A DNA stretch of 64,000 nt from NCBI GenBank assembly GCA_964454335.1, contig CAYVVT010000012.1, forward strand, positions 29,600 to 93,599, given 5' to 3'. This document shows, piece by piece, positions 43,592 through 52,131 of the stretch. The number at the start of each line of letters is the position of its first letter. The stretch's first letter is position 1. The position numbers and the translations under genes were made by a program. Below the pieces are notes generated by a model. The model did no database searches. It saw only the letters and a program-made list of their open reading frames with translations, and had not been told where the DNA came from. Source of the DNA: CAYVVT01 sp964454335 (GTDB lineage Bacteria; Fidelibacterota; UBA8477; JABMPR01).

Positions 43592-44335
43592 ATGAGATTT
43601 CTGGTTTGCATATTGTTGCTCGTGGTGAGCGCCAGCGCTGCTGATCTGCAGGCCTTGATGCAGCAGGGAAATGATCATTATCAGAATGGCCACTTCCAGG
43701 AGGCTATTGGAAGCTACCAGCGGATCCTTGCGGAGGGGTATGAGTCCGGTGCTCTGCACTACAACCTCGCAAACGCATATTTCAAGATCAATGAGGTCGG
43801 CTGGTCCATCCTGCACTATCAGAAGGCTCAGCGGCTGTTGCCGCGTGACAGTGAGGTTGAATACAATCTCAAGCATGCGCGACTATACCGTCGCGATCGA
43901 TTTGAGTTGCCGGAACCCATGCCGGTGGTTCAACTCTTCATGAAGATCCGAGAAAGTCGTACCCTCAGCGAGCTGCGAAGGCTGGTGATGATATGCTGGA
44001 TCCTGTTGGTCATACTCTTTCTCGTCTATCGATCCCTGCGTCTGAGAGGGCAGGGGAATTCATTTTTATACGCCCTGATACCACTTGGAATTATATTCAT
44101 GGTTCTTGGAGGATGGCTGCTGGATCGCAGTCTGCATGCCGAAGAAGAAGGTGTGGTGGTACTGGAACCGGTCCTGGAGGCCCACAGTGCTCCCCTGGAG
44201 AGCTCAGATATTCTGTTCGTGGTACATGAAGGGACGGAAGGACGCATTGAACAAGAGACTGATGACTGGTATGAGATCCGTCTACCCGACGGTAAGTCTG
44301 GCTGGGTCCCGCAGAATGCGCTGGGCCTTTTTTAG
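43592..44335 (+). CDS. BatE-like TPR and SH3 protein
   Basis: 247 aa. Signal peptide (FLVCILLLVVSASA), two to three TPR repeats at about residues 20-95 (GNDHYQNGHFQEAIGSYQ; ALHYNLANAYFKINEVG), two TM helices (about 128-146 and 155-175) and a C-terminal bacterial SH3 domain at about 185-247 (VVVLEPVLEAHSAPLE ... KSGWVPQNALGLF). This combination is the usual last gene of the Bat operon. It starts directly after the batD stop. Confidence 0.87.
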   Translation: MRFLVCILLLVVSASAADLQALMQQGNDHYQNGHFQEAIGSYQRILAEGYESGALHYNLANAYFKINEVGWSILHYQKAQRLLPRDSEVEYNLKHARLYRRDRFELPEPMPVVQLFMKIRESRTLSELRRLVMICWILLVILFLVYRSLRLRGQGNSFLYALIPLGIIFMVLGGWLLDRSLHAEEEGVVVLEPVLEAHSAPLESSDILFVVHEGTEGRIEQETDDWYEIRLPDGKSGWVPQNALGLF

Positions 44336-44753
44336 TTTACTCATTCTACCCCTGTCCCTCATGGGGCAGTCGCAGAATGAGTTCGATGAGTCATTCAATC
44401 CGACCTCACTGCGAGACTGGCCTGATTCCAAGGCCAAGATCGAGTACGTGGCCTCGCCTGAAACATACCACGGTAGCGACAGTGACTCCCTGATCCTGCC
44501 GGAAGAACCACCGGAATACGTCTATCGGGTCCAGCTGGGTAGTACCATGGACTATGAAGAAGCCATCGAACTGGAGACCAGGGCACGCTATTCCTTCGAC
44601 GAGGTCGTGGTACTGGCATTCGACAGCCCGTATTACAAGGTACGGGTGGGCAAGCACAGCGACCGTGAGGAGGCTCAGGCCCTGCAGCGCCAGGCGGTGA
44701 GGTCAGGATACAGGCGTGCATGGGTCCTGCGAACAGAAAATGACGAAGAATAA
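44316..44753 (+). CDS. Exported SPOR-domain protein
   Basis: 145 aa. The ATG at 44316 lies inside the end of batE (20-nt overlap) and begins a signal peptide (WAFFSLLILPLSLMGQ). A longer frame from 44085 is out of frame over batE and rejected. The C-terminal half (about residues 66-140) is a SPOR domain: YVYRVQLGSTMDYEEA, FDSPYYKVRVGKHSDREEA and YRRAWVL. SPOR domains bind denuded septal peptidoglycan. No lipobox Cys is present. Linkage to the Bat operon may connect it to cell-envelope work. Confidence 0.85.
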   Translation: MRWAFFSLLILPLSLMGQSQNEFDESFNPTSLRDWPDSKAKIEYVASPETYHGSDSDSLILPEEPPEYVYRVQLGSTMDYEEAIELETRARYSFDEVVVLAFDSPYYKVRVGKHSDREEAQALQRQAVRSGYRRAWVLRTENDEE

Positions 44754-44767
44754 GTTTTTGGAGGAGT

Positions 44768-45514
44768 ATGTCCGGTCACAGTAAATGGGCAACCATCAAA
44801 CGCAAGAAGGCCGCTACAGATGCTGCCCGGGGGAAGGTATTCACCAAGGTCGCCAAGGAGATCACCATCGCAGCCCGCATCGGCGGGGGAGATGACAGTG
44901 CAAATCCCCGTTTAAGAACTGCTATCAGTGCAGCACGGGCAGTGAACATGCCGATGGCCAATATCGAGCGGGCCATCAAGAAGGGAACAGGCGAACTTGA
45001 TGGTGTGGTCATCGAGGAGATCCTTTACGAAGCCTATGGCCCCGCCGGTGTCGCCCTCATGATCGAGGTTGCAACGGACAATAAGAACCGTACCGTTTCC
45101 GAGCTCCGCCATATCCTCACCAAGCATGGGGGCAATCTGGCCAGCTCCGGTTCAGTGGCCTGGATGTTTGAGACAAAGGGCGTCATCCAGGTCCCGGCCG
45201 AAGGGATCGAAGAGGATGAGATCATGATGGCTGCCCTGGAAGCAGGTGCCGAGGATATCAGCAACGAAGGCGAATTCTATGAAGTGACCAGCGATCCCAA
45301 GGACCTGCATGCTGTTACTGACGCCCTGTCGGATGAGTCCTATACGATCGAAGTCTCACAGATCCAGAAGATCCCCAACAATTTCACTGAGATCGGCGGA
45401 GACGATGTGGGTAAGGTGGTAACCGTCCTTGAGCTGCTGGACGATCACGATGATGTCCAGAAAGTATCGGCCAGTGTCGATTTTACCGACGAAATGCTGG
45501 CTGGGCTGGAGTAA
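44768..45514 (+). CDS. yebC: YebC/PmpR-family protein
   Basis: A 248-aa protein of the YebC/TACO1 family, described as transcription regulator and, more recently, as a factor helping ribosomes through proline-rich stretches. It starts with the invariant MSGHSKWATIKRKKA and keeps NIERAIKKGTGE and YEAYGPAGVALMIE. Standard length. GGAGG precedes the ATG. yebC-ruvC-ruvA order is widely conserved. Its last codons supply the ribosome site of ruvC. Confidence 0.96.
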   Translation: MSGHSKWATIKRKKAATDAARGKVFTKVAKEITIAARIGGGDDSANPRLRTAISAARAVNMPMANIERAIKKGTGELDGVVIEEILYEAYGPAGVALMIEVATDNKNRTVSELRHILTKHGGNLASSGSVAWMFETKGVIQVPAEGIEEDEIMMAALEAGAEDISNEGEFYEVTSDPKDLHAVTDALSDESYTIEVSQIQKIPNNFTEIGGDDVGKVVTVLELLDDHDDVQKVSASVDFTDEMLAGLE

Positions 45515-45519
45515 TCGCT

Positions 45520-46005
45520 CTGAGGATACTGGGTATAGATCCGGGCTTACGGAATCTGGGGATCGGGATCATCGATTTCGATCACAATCAGTTCAAACCT
45601 GTCTATGCCGGCGTGATCAAGACCATCGCCAAGGATCCCCTCACCACCAAACTGGCAACCCTGTATGCCGGTATCCAGGACATCATTGAAAGTTACCAGC
45701 CGGGAGCGCTCTCCATCGAGGAAGCCTTTTACGGCAAGAATGCGAAAACGGCGCTGCTCATGGGACATGTTCGCGGTGTGGCAATGCTGGCGGGTAACCA
45801 GGCCGGGATCCCGGTACATGAATATGCCGCCAGAAAAGTAAAATCAGCTGTTACGGGTAATGGTGCAGCCGACAAGGAGCAGGTGCTGTACATGGTGAAG
45901 CGACTGCTGAAGCTGAAGGAGGATCCTGAGTCTCTGGACGCCTCGGATGCACTGGCCATCGCGATCTGTCATGGATTGAACCATAAGATGAACGCCCTGA
46001 CCTGA
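45520..46005 (+). CDS. ruvC: Holliday junction resolvase RuvC with a CTG start
   Basis: A 161-aa endonuclease resolving Holliday junctions. Reading upstream of the first standard start (GTG 45613) the frame continues to encode LRILGIDPGLRNLGIGI, the N-terminal active-site block. Taking CTG at 45520 as the start places the catalytic Asp at position 7, exactly as in E. coli RuvC. The other catalytic residues are E67 (SIEEAF), D140 and D143 (DASDALAIAICH). No ATG, GTG or TTG occurs in frame before this block for at least 45 nt. GGAG lies 8 nt before the CTG, inside the yebC stop region. Starting at GTG 45613 would delete the first catalytic residue. A point mutation or sequencing error turning ATG into CTG is the alternative. 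Confidence 0.88.
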   Translation: MRILGIDPGLRNLGIGIIDFDHNQFKPVYAGVIKTIAKDPLTTKLATLYAGIQDIIESYQPGALSIEEAFYGKNAKTALLMGHVRGVAMLAGNQAGIPVHEYAARKVKSAVTGNGAADKEQVLYMVKRLLKLKEDPESLDASDALAIAICHGLNHKMNALT

Positions 46006-46042
46006 GAACGCTGAACGATTAACAAGTAACGAATAATTACAT

Positions 46043-46642
46043 ATGTACGAATTCATTTCCGGGACCATCAGCAGCAAACAACCTGATCACGTCATTGTGG
46101 ATTGCGGAGGCATTGGCTATCGCCTGAAAATTTCATTTTCCGCCTATGAGAAGCTGCCTGGACAGGGAAAACCGGTGAAACTGCTCACTTTCCTGCATGT
46201 CAGGGAAGACATCTTCGATCTCTATGGTTTTGGCAGCGCTGATGAACGCGACTTCTTCCACAAGCTCATCAGTATTTCCAAGATCGGACCCAAAGCGGCC
46301 ATCACCATCCTTTCCGGGGGAACACCAGAGATGATCAAGGCCTGGGTCATGGCGGAGGATGCCAAAAGCCTGTCACGCCTCCCCGGCATTGGTCCTACCA
46401 CCGCTCGCCGCATCATCGCGGAACTGCGGCCGAAACTGGAAAAGGAGGGGGAGATCTCACCTATCGCCGGGATCGAGGCCAGCGAAGCGGTTGCAGAAGC
46501 ACTCCAGGAAGCGGCCATGGCCATGGAAGCACTGGGATATTCACGGGTGGACGCCTTGAAACGCTTGCGAAAAGTTGCGGAAAAACTGGGTGAGGAAGCC
46601 ACTACTGAAGCGCTGATCAAGGGCGCTCTCCAAAGCAGTTGA
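46043..46642 (+). CDS. ruvA: Holliday junction helicase subunit RuvA
   Basis: A 199-aa branch-migration protein. The N-terminal OB fold starts MYEFISGTI and includes VDCGGIGYRLKIS. The helix-hairpin-helix region has KLISISKIGPKAAITILSG and LSRLPGIGPTTARRIIAELR. The C-terminal RuvB-binding domain includes EALQEAAMAMEALGYSRVDA. Normal length. It follows ruvC after 37 nt; ruvB is not in the window. Confidence 0.96.
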   Translation: MYEFISGTISSKQPDHVIVDCGGIGYRLKISFSAYEKLPGQGKPVKLLTFLHVREDIFDLYGFGSADERDFFHKLISISKIGPKAAITILSGGTPEMIKAWVMAEDAKSLSRLPGIGPTTARRIIAELRPKLEKEGEISPIAGIEASEAVAEALQEAAMAMEALGYSRVDALKRLRKVAEKLGEEATTEALIKGALQSS

Positions 46643-46727
46643 CGAAAGTACCCGCCATCGAATCACCATTTTCTTCCCGGACCTTGTCAGAGAATGACCC
46701 GGGATTCCATAGCATTCAGAGGCATCC

Positions 46728-47918
46728 ATGATCCACGACTATGCAGTTATTGGTGGGGGATTGGTCGGTCTGGCCACCTCACGTGAATTGATGAAACGCA
46801 GGCCGGGCAGTTCCATATGCATCCTTGAGAAGGAATCCACCTGGGCCAGTCATCAGTCGAGCCGTAACAGCGGCGTCATCCATGCCGGTGTTTATTACAC
46901 ACCCGGCAGCCTGAAAGCCCGCCTGGGCGTTGCGGGCAACGCCTCCATGGTGGCCTTCTGCCAGGAACATGGGATTCCCCACGACCAGTGTGGTAAGCTC
47001 ATCGCGGCGACAGATGAAGAGGAACTTCCCCGCATGGCCAAGCTCGAGGAACGGGCGATGGCAAACGGTTTGACGGTCACCCACATCAGTGGTGAGGAAG
47101 CATTGGAAACGGAACCTCACTTGCGTTGCATTGCTGCGTTGAAGGTCCCCACGACGGGCATCGTGGATTTTGGTGAGGTGGGCAAGGTCTATGGCCGCCT
47201 GGCTGTATCCGAGGGAGTACAGACCTATCTGCAGAACCATGTACATGAAATCGTCCGGGAAGGGGCGGTCTATCGGATCATTACTGATCGGAATGAGGTT
47301 CAGGCTCGATTTCTGGTGAATTGCGGAGGTTTGCACTGTGATCGAATTGCGATCATGGATGGAATTGATCCGGAAATGAAGGTTGTCCCCTTCCGCGGAG
47401 AATATTTCGAATTCATACCGGAGCGCCGATTCCTGGTGAATGACCTGATCTATCCAGTGCCCAATCCCAAATTCCCCTTCCTGGGTGTACATCTGACAAG
47501 ACTCATCGATGGTGCTATCCATGCCGGTCCAAATGCCGTGCTGGCCTTCAGCCGGGAAGGATACACCCGCAGCACCTTTGAGATCAGGGATCTGATGGAA
47601 GCCCTGGGGTATTCCGGTTTCTGGAAACTTGCTTCGGGGTACATGGGTGAGGGTCTGAAGCAAATGTGGCGCTCATTCGTGAAACGCGCCTTTGTCTCTA
47701 CGGTACAGCGGCTGGTTCCCGAGATCCGGTCTGAAGACCTGCAACCCGCTGAAGCCGGTGTCCGCGCCCAGGCCCTGCGGCCTGACGGAAGCATGATCGA
47801 GGATTTCCACATGATCCGTTCGGACACAGCGGTTCATGTGCTGAATGCTCCTTCACCGGCTGCTACAGCCTCACTGGAAATTGCGAAGGTGGTGGCGGAC
47901 AAGGTCCTTGCGGATTAG
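46728..47918 (+). CDS. lhgO: L-2-hydroxyglutarate oxidase/dehydrogenase
   Basis: A 396-aa FAD-dependent oxidoreductase of the DAO family that oxidises L-2-hydroxyglutarate to 2-oxoglutarate. The FAD motif VIGGGLVGLATS is at residues 7-18. SSRNSGVIHAGVYY near 45-58 is the family signature, GLHCDRIA and PFRGEYFEF follow, and the C-terminal GVRAQALRPDGSMIEDF is characteristic. In E. coli the enzyme feeds electrons to quinones. Standard length. There is no csiD/glaH or gabD neighbour here. Confidence 0.92.
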   Translation: MIHDYAVIGGGLVGLATSRELMKRRPGSSICILEKESTWASHQSSRNSGVIHAGVYYTPGSLKARLGVAGNASMVAFCQEHGIPHDQCGKLIAATDEEELPRMAKLEERAMANGLTVTHISGEEALETEPHLRCIAALKVPTTGIVDFGEVGKVYGRLAVSEGVQTYLQNHVHEIVREGAVYRIITDRNEVQARFLVNCGGLHCDRIAIMDGIDPEMKVVPFRGEYFEFIPERRFLVNDLIYPVPNPKFPFLGVHLTRLIDGAIHAGPNAVLAFSREGYTRSTFEIRDLMEALGYSGFWKLASGYMGEGLKQMWRSFVKRAFVSTVQRLVPEIRSEDLQPAEAGVRAQALRPDGSMIEDFHMIRSDTAVHVLNAPSPAATASLEIAKVVADKVLAD

Positions 47919-48095
47919 GGGTCCCCGAATCCTGCAACTCTATTCATCAGAGAGCGAGCTCGAGTACCCGTGCAAGTCTATACAGCTTGATGGTTATCCA
48001 TGTTTGATGTTTTTCAATTTTCAGAATACCCACATCCCATTAGATTAAAAGCCATCCTGGACTAACCAGGTAAATTGAGTAAGCAGGACACGCGG

Positions 48096-49184
48096 ATGAA
48101 GAATACGCCATTCACAGCATTTCACGAGGCATTGGGTGCCAAGATGGTTGAATTTGCCGGGTACCGGATGCCCATCCAGTATTCCGGTATCGTTGCTGAA
48201 CACCTGAATGTCAGAGAAAATGCGGGGCTTTTCGATGTGTCTCACATGGGGGAATTCCTGGTACGCGGACCCCAGGCCTACGATTTCGTCGAATATGCCA
48301 CCACCAACAAAGTGCATGCACTGGTGCCTGGACAGGTACAGTATTCGGTGATGTGCTATCCGGATGGCGGCATTGTCGACGACCTGCTGGTCTACAGGTT
48401 CGAAGATGGGTTCATGCTGGTGGTGAATGCCTCGAACATCGGCAAGGATTTTGAGCATCTGAAGGGCCTCAGTAAGAATTTTGACGTCGAGTTCAAGAAT
48501 ACATCGGATTCCACCGGATTGCTGGCGCTGCAGGGGCCAGCGTCCAGAGACATTCTAAAAAAACTTACACAATTGCCCCTGGATGAGTTGGACTTCTACC
48601 ACTTTCTGGAGGGCGAGGTCAACAGTAATCCCATGATCCTCTCCCGCACGGGCTATACCGGCGAGCTGGGATACGAACTCTACCATGATCCGGCCTATTC
48701 TGGGGAGCTCTGGGATGCGCTGATGCAGGCTGGCGAGGAATTCAAGCTGACACCCACAGGTCTCGGTGCACGCGATACGCTTCGTCTGGAGATGAAATTC
48801 TGCCTGTATGGCAACGACATCGATGAGACCACACATCCGCTTGAAGCCAGGCTCGCCTGGGTGGTAGACCTCGATGGACCGGAATTCGTTGCACAGGACG
48901 TTCTACGGGCAAAAAAAGCGGAGGGCATCCAACGCTTCCTGGTAGCCTTCGAAATGGAGGAGCGAGGTTTGCCCAGACATGGATACATCATCATGGCTGA
49001 CGGACAACAGGTGGGGATCGTTACCAGTGGGGGACAGTCACCCAGTCTTGGTAAAGGGATCGGTCTGGGTTATGTGAACAAGGGTCATCATAAGATCGGA
49101 ACGCCCCTGCAGATCGATATTCGCGGGAAAGGCGTCGCCGGCCGTATCATCAAACCACCATTCATCAACAAGAAGACCAGTTAA
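48096..49184 (+). CDS. gcvT: Aminomethyltransferase (glycine cleavage T protein)
   Basis: A 362-aa tetrahydrofolate-dependent enzyme of the glycine cleavage system. The ATG at 48096 (AGGA 7 nt upstream) gives the typical MKNTPFTAFHEALGAKMVEF; a TTG at 48075 would add seven residues. Folate-site features are FDVSHMGEF, YSVMCYPDGGIVDD, ALQGPAS and the SRTGYTGELGYEL block. GLGARDTLRLE contains the conserved Asp-Arg. No gcvH or gcvP is nearby and no glycine riboswitch is visible in the 177-bp leader. Confidence 0.95.
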   Translation: MKNTPFTAFHEALGAKMVEFAGYRMPIQYSGIVAEHLNVRENAGLFDVSHMGEFLVRGPQAYDFVEYATTNKVHALVPGQVQYSVMCYPDGGIVDDLLVYRFEDGFMLVVNASNIGKDFEHLKGLSKNFDVEFKNTSDSTGLLALQGPASRDILKKLTQLPLDELDFYHFLEGEVNSNPMILSRTGYTGELGYELYHDPAYSGELWDALMQAGEEFKLTPTGLGARDTLRLEMKFCLYGNDIDETTHPLEARLAWVVDLDGPEFVAQDVLRAKKAEGIQRFLVAFEMEERGLPRHGYIIMADGQQVGIVTSGGQSPSLGKGIGLGYVNKGHHKIGTPLQIDIRGKGVAGRIIKPPFINKKTS

Positions 49185-49187
49185 AGC

Positions 49188-51497
49188 TTGAGTGCTAAAC
49201 AGAAAGACGGTTTCCAGGAAATGACCCGTGAGATCATCGGGATCCTCACGATGGTACTGGGCATCTTCTTCCTGCTGAGCCTGGTGAGCCATCATCCCAG
49301 CGAAGAACCCACCATCATGCCAGGTGTCCATTTCCACAATTGGATGGGATATATCGGGATCTTCATCTCCCACATCCTGTTCAAGCTGTTCATGGGCTGG
49401 GGATCCATCATCCTGGCCCTGCTCATCATTCTCTGGGGCTTTGCTCTGTTCCGGGATCTGTCCTACCAGGGGATCTTCCGTATCAGCGGCTACTCCTTTG
49501 CCCTGGTCATGGTTGGGATGGTGCTCTTTGCGCTTGTCGGCGGCCGCACAGGTCTTGATGAAGCCCAGCTCTACAGGCATGCCGGATATCTCACCATGGT
49601 GATAGGTCGTTTTCTCAAGGATTTCATGGGCCTGGTAGGATCGGTGCTGATGCTGGCAGTGGCACTGCTGCTGCTGATCCAGGGCTGGCGAGGATTCACC
49701 TTCAAGGGCCTGATGGACAGGTTTGAGAAGATCTGGACCGAACTGGCTGCCAAGCGTGAAATCCGTCGTGCTGCTCGTGAGAAAGAAGCTGAATTGAAAG
49801 CCCGAGCCCAAGCGCCAGTCCAACGTGAGGAAGAAACTCCACCACCTGCACCAGAACCCGAGGAGCTGACTCCCGCACCGGAACCCGTACCGGTACCTGA
49901 GCCTGTTCCCGAGCCGGTACAGGCGGAGCAGGCAGCAGAAGAGGAAGACATCGAGATCGAGGATGAGTTCGTCGAGAAATCCGTCGATTATGACAGCAGC
50001 CAGCCCCGGGCAAAGAAGCGCGAGTACAAACTGCCTTCAGTGGATCTGCTGGAAGATCCTCCCGCTATCGCCAGGTCCCAGGATCGAGATGTCCTGTTGC
50101 AGAAAGCTGAAACGCTGGTACGCACCCTGGACACCTTCGGTGTAGAAGGCCGGGTGACGAACATTGCGCCTGGTCCGGTGATCACGCGCTATGAAGTTGA
50201 ACCGGGGCCTGGGATCAGGGTTGCCAAGATCGCCAATCTCTCGGATGACATCGCCAGGGTGATGAAAGCGCAGAGCGTCCGTATCATTGCACCTATTCCC
50301 GGCAAGAATTCGGTGGGTATCGAGCTTCCCAACGAAAAACCTGAGATCGTCTGGCTGAAGAGTGGGATCAATTCAGAAAAATTTACACAACCGGAATCGG
50401 TACTCACCATCGCACTGGGCAAGACGACCAGCGGTGAACAGTTCGTAGCCGATCTGGCCACGATGCCGCACCTGCTGGTGGCCGGCGCCACCGGCTCCGG
50501 GAAATCGGTCTGCATCAACTCAATAATCACCTCACTGTTGTACCGCGCACGCCCAGATCAGGTGAAGTTCATCATGATCGATCCGAAGAAGCTCGAATTG
50601 AGCACCTACCGTCGTCTGGAGGGCTACCACCTCATAACCAGCGAATCAATCGATGAATACGTCATAACCAAACCAAAGAATGCCGTACATGCATTGCGGG
50701 CAGCCGAACTGGAGATGGAGAAGCGCTACGATCTTCTATCCAAACGTACGGTGCGCAACATCGATCAGTATAATGAGCGCGCCGAAAGCGAAGGCTATGA
50801 TCCCTTACCCTTCATCGTGGTGCTCATCGACGAGTTGGCGGACCTCATGATCACGGCGGCTAAGGATATCGAAGAACCCATCGCACGCCTGGCCCAGATG
50901 GCCCGGGCAGTGGGCATCCACCTGGTCATCGCCACGCAGCGTCCTTCTGTGGATGTCATCACCGGTGTGATCAAGGCGAATTTTCCCACCCGGATTGCGT
51001 TCAAGGTGGCTCAGAAGAATGATTCCCGCACCATCCTCGACCAGAATGGAGCGGAGAAGTTGCTGGGTCGCGGGGACATGCTTTTCCTGGCTCCCGGTGC
51101 ACCCGCTCCCATACGTCTGCACAACGCTTTCGTCACCCTGGAGGAGATCGAAGCCGTTCTAGATCATGTGGAAGAGCAGCCCAAACCTGAAGAAGAACTA
51201 CTCCCGGCAGTGGTGGAGGAGAGTGAGACCAGCGGAGCCGAAGGTCCACTGGCAGGTGGTGAACGCGATCCACTTTTCGATGAGGCCTACCGTCTCGTGG
51301 TCCTTCATCAACAGGGTTCGGTGAGCATGCTGCAGAGACGCTTACGTGTAGGCTATGCCCGGGCGGGTCGCCTGATGGACGAACTGGAGCAGGCCGGCAT
51401 CGTCGCTCCCGGTACCGGCAGCAAAGCCCGCGAGGTCCTGGTGGGACCCGAGGTGCTGGAGAATCCCTCCTTTCAGGATGACATCCTGGATGATTAG
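49188..51497 (+). CDS. ftsK: DNA translocase FtsK
   Basis: A 769-aa septal DNA pump. The N-terminal membrane domain has four to five TM helices at about residues 12-170. An acidic, Pro/Glu-rich linker (about 195-275) follows. The motor has Walker A GATGSGKSV at about 432-440, the Walker B VVLIDELADLM, and ARAVGIHLVIATQRPSVDV. The C-terminal gamma winged helix (about 700-769: YRLVVLHQQGSVSMLQRRLR) reads KOPS-like sites. The start is TTG at 49188 without a strong ribosome site; an ATG at 49221 is possible. Confidence 0.95.
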   Translation: MSAKQKDGFQEMTREIIGILTMVLGIFFLLSLVSHHPSEEPTIMPGVHFHNWMGYIGIFISHILFKLFMGWGSIILALLIILWGFALFRDLSYQGIFRISGYSFALVMVGMVLFALVGGRTGLDEAQLYRHAGYLTMVIGRFLKDFMGLVGSVLMLAVALLLLIQGWRGFTFKGLMDRFEKIWTELAAKREIRRAAREKEAELKARAQAPVQREEETPPPAPEPEELTPAPEPVPVPEPVPEPVQAEQAAEEEDIEIEDEFVEKSVDYDSSQPRAKKREYKLPSVDLLEDPPAIARSQDRDVLLQKAETLVRTLDTFGVEGRVTNIAPGPVITRYEVEPGPGIRVAKIANLSDDIARVMKAQSVRIIAPIPGKNSVGIELPNEKPEIVWLKSGINSEKFTQPESVLTIALGKTTSGEQFVADLATMPHLLVAGATGSGKSVCINSIITSLLYRARPDQVKFIMIDPKKLELSTYRRLEGYHLITSESIDEYVITKPKNAVHALRAAELEMEKRYDLLSKRTVRNIDQYNERAESEGYDPLPFIVVLIDELADLMITAAKDIEEPIARLAQMARAVGIHLVIATQRPSVDVITGVIKANFPTRIAFKVAQKNDSRTILDQNGAEKLLGRGDMLFLAPGAPAPIRLHNAFVTLEEIEAVLDHVEEQPKPEEELLPAVVEESETSGAEGPLAGGERDPLFDEAYRLVVLHQQGSVSMLQRRLRVGYARAGRLMDELEQAGIVAPGTGSKAREVLVGPEVLENPSFQDDILDD

Positions 51498-52131
51498 GGG
51501 TTTTACGCCAAGTATTCGGGTAACACTCCTTCTACTCGCATTTCTTCTTGTCAATCCCGTCCAGGCGGATGAGATCCCGGCAGAACTTAAAACCATTCTA
51601 GACCGGTTCCTCGGACTTGAGCGCAACAGCGTGAACATCCGACAGGAGATCCACTGGCGTTTCTTTGGTGGTGTGGATACGCTGGAAGCAGAGATGGATA
51701 TACGCCAGGAACGCCGCTTTCATCTTAGCATCCCGGCCTACGGGATCGAGGTTTACACCTTCGGTGATTCGCTTATCACCGTGAATCATACACGACGCCA
51801 GATCCTGTTGGAAACTGCCAGCAAGAGGGAACTCATCGATCAACTCTTCGTTGGCGGAGATGTCAGCAGCGTGCACCTGAAACGCAAAAAGGAACTGGGG
51901 AACAATGAGATTCGTCACGATTTCACATTCCGGGACGAGTATTCGGAATGGAGCAGCATGAAGATCACCACGCGGGAGTCCCTGCCCGTACTGATACACC
52001 TCACGGACTATGACGGCAACAAATACCTGATCCATCTGAGTTATCAGTCAGTGTTCAGGGATTTCAACGATCAGTTCATCTCACAGAATTACATGGATTA
52101 TGAACTCGCGGACCTGAGGAAAGTTGAATGA
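51490..52131 (+). CDS. LolA-like outer-membrane lipoprotein carrier family protein
   Basis: 213 aa. Signal peptide (IRVTLLLLAFLLVNPVQA), then an alternating beta-strand pattern typical of the LolA/LppX half-barrel: ILDRFLGLERNSVNIRQEIHW, MDIRQERRFHLSIPAYGIEVY, SLITVNHTRRQILLE and the closing strands. It lies directly after ftsK, the place where lolA is found in many bacteria. It overlaps ftsK by 8 nt (20 nt if the ATG at 51478 is used). Sequence identity to true LolA cannot be judged here. Confidence 0.75.
   Translation: MIRGFTPSIRVTLLLLAFLLVNPVQADEIPAELKTILDRFLGLERNSVNIRQEIHWRFFGGVDTLEAEMDIRQERRFHLSIPAYGIEVYTFGDSLITVNHTRRQILLETASKRELIDQLFVGGDVSSVHLKRKKELGNNEIRHDFTFRDEYSEWSSMKITTRESLPVLIHLTDYDGNKYLIHLSYQSVFRDFNDQFISQNYMDYELADLRKVE

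Noticed and set aside
44085..44315. Upstream extension of the SPOR gene
   Set aside because: It overlaps batE fully and lacks a signal peptide; ATG 44316 gives a proper one.
47919..48095. Glycine riboswitch before gcvT
   Set aside because: I saw no tandem aptamer-like conserved cores or terminator in the 177-bp leader.
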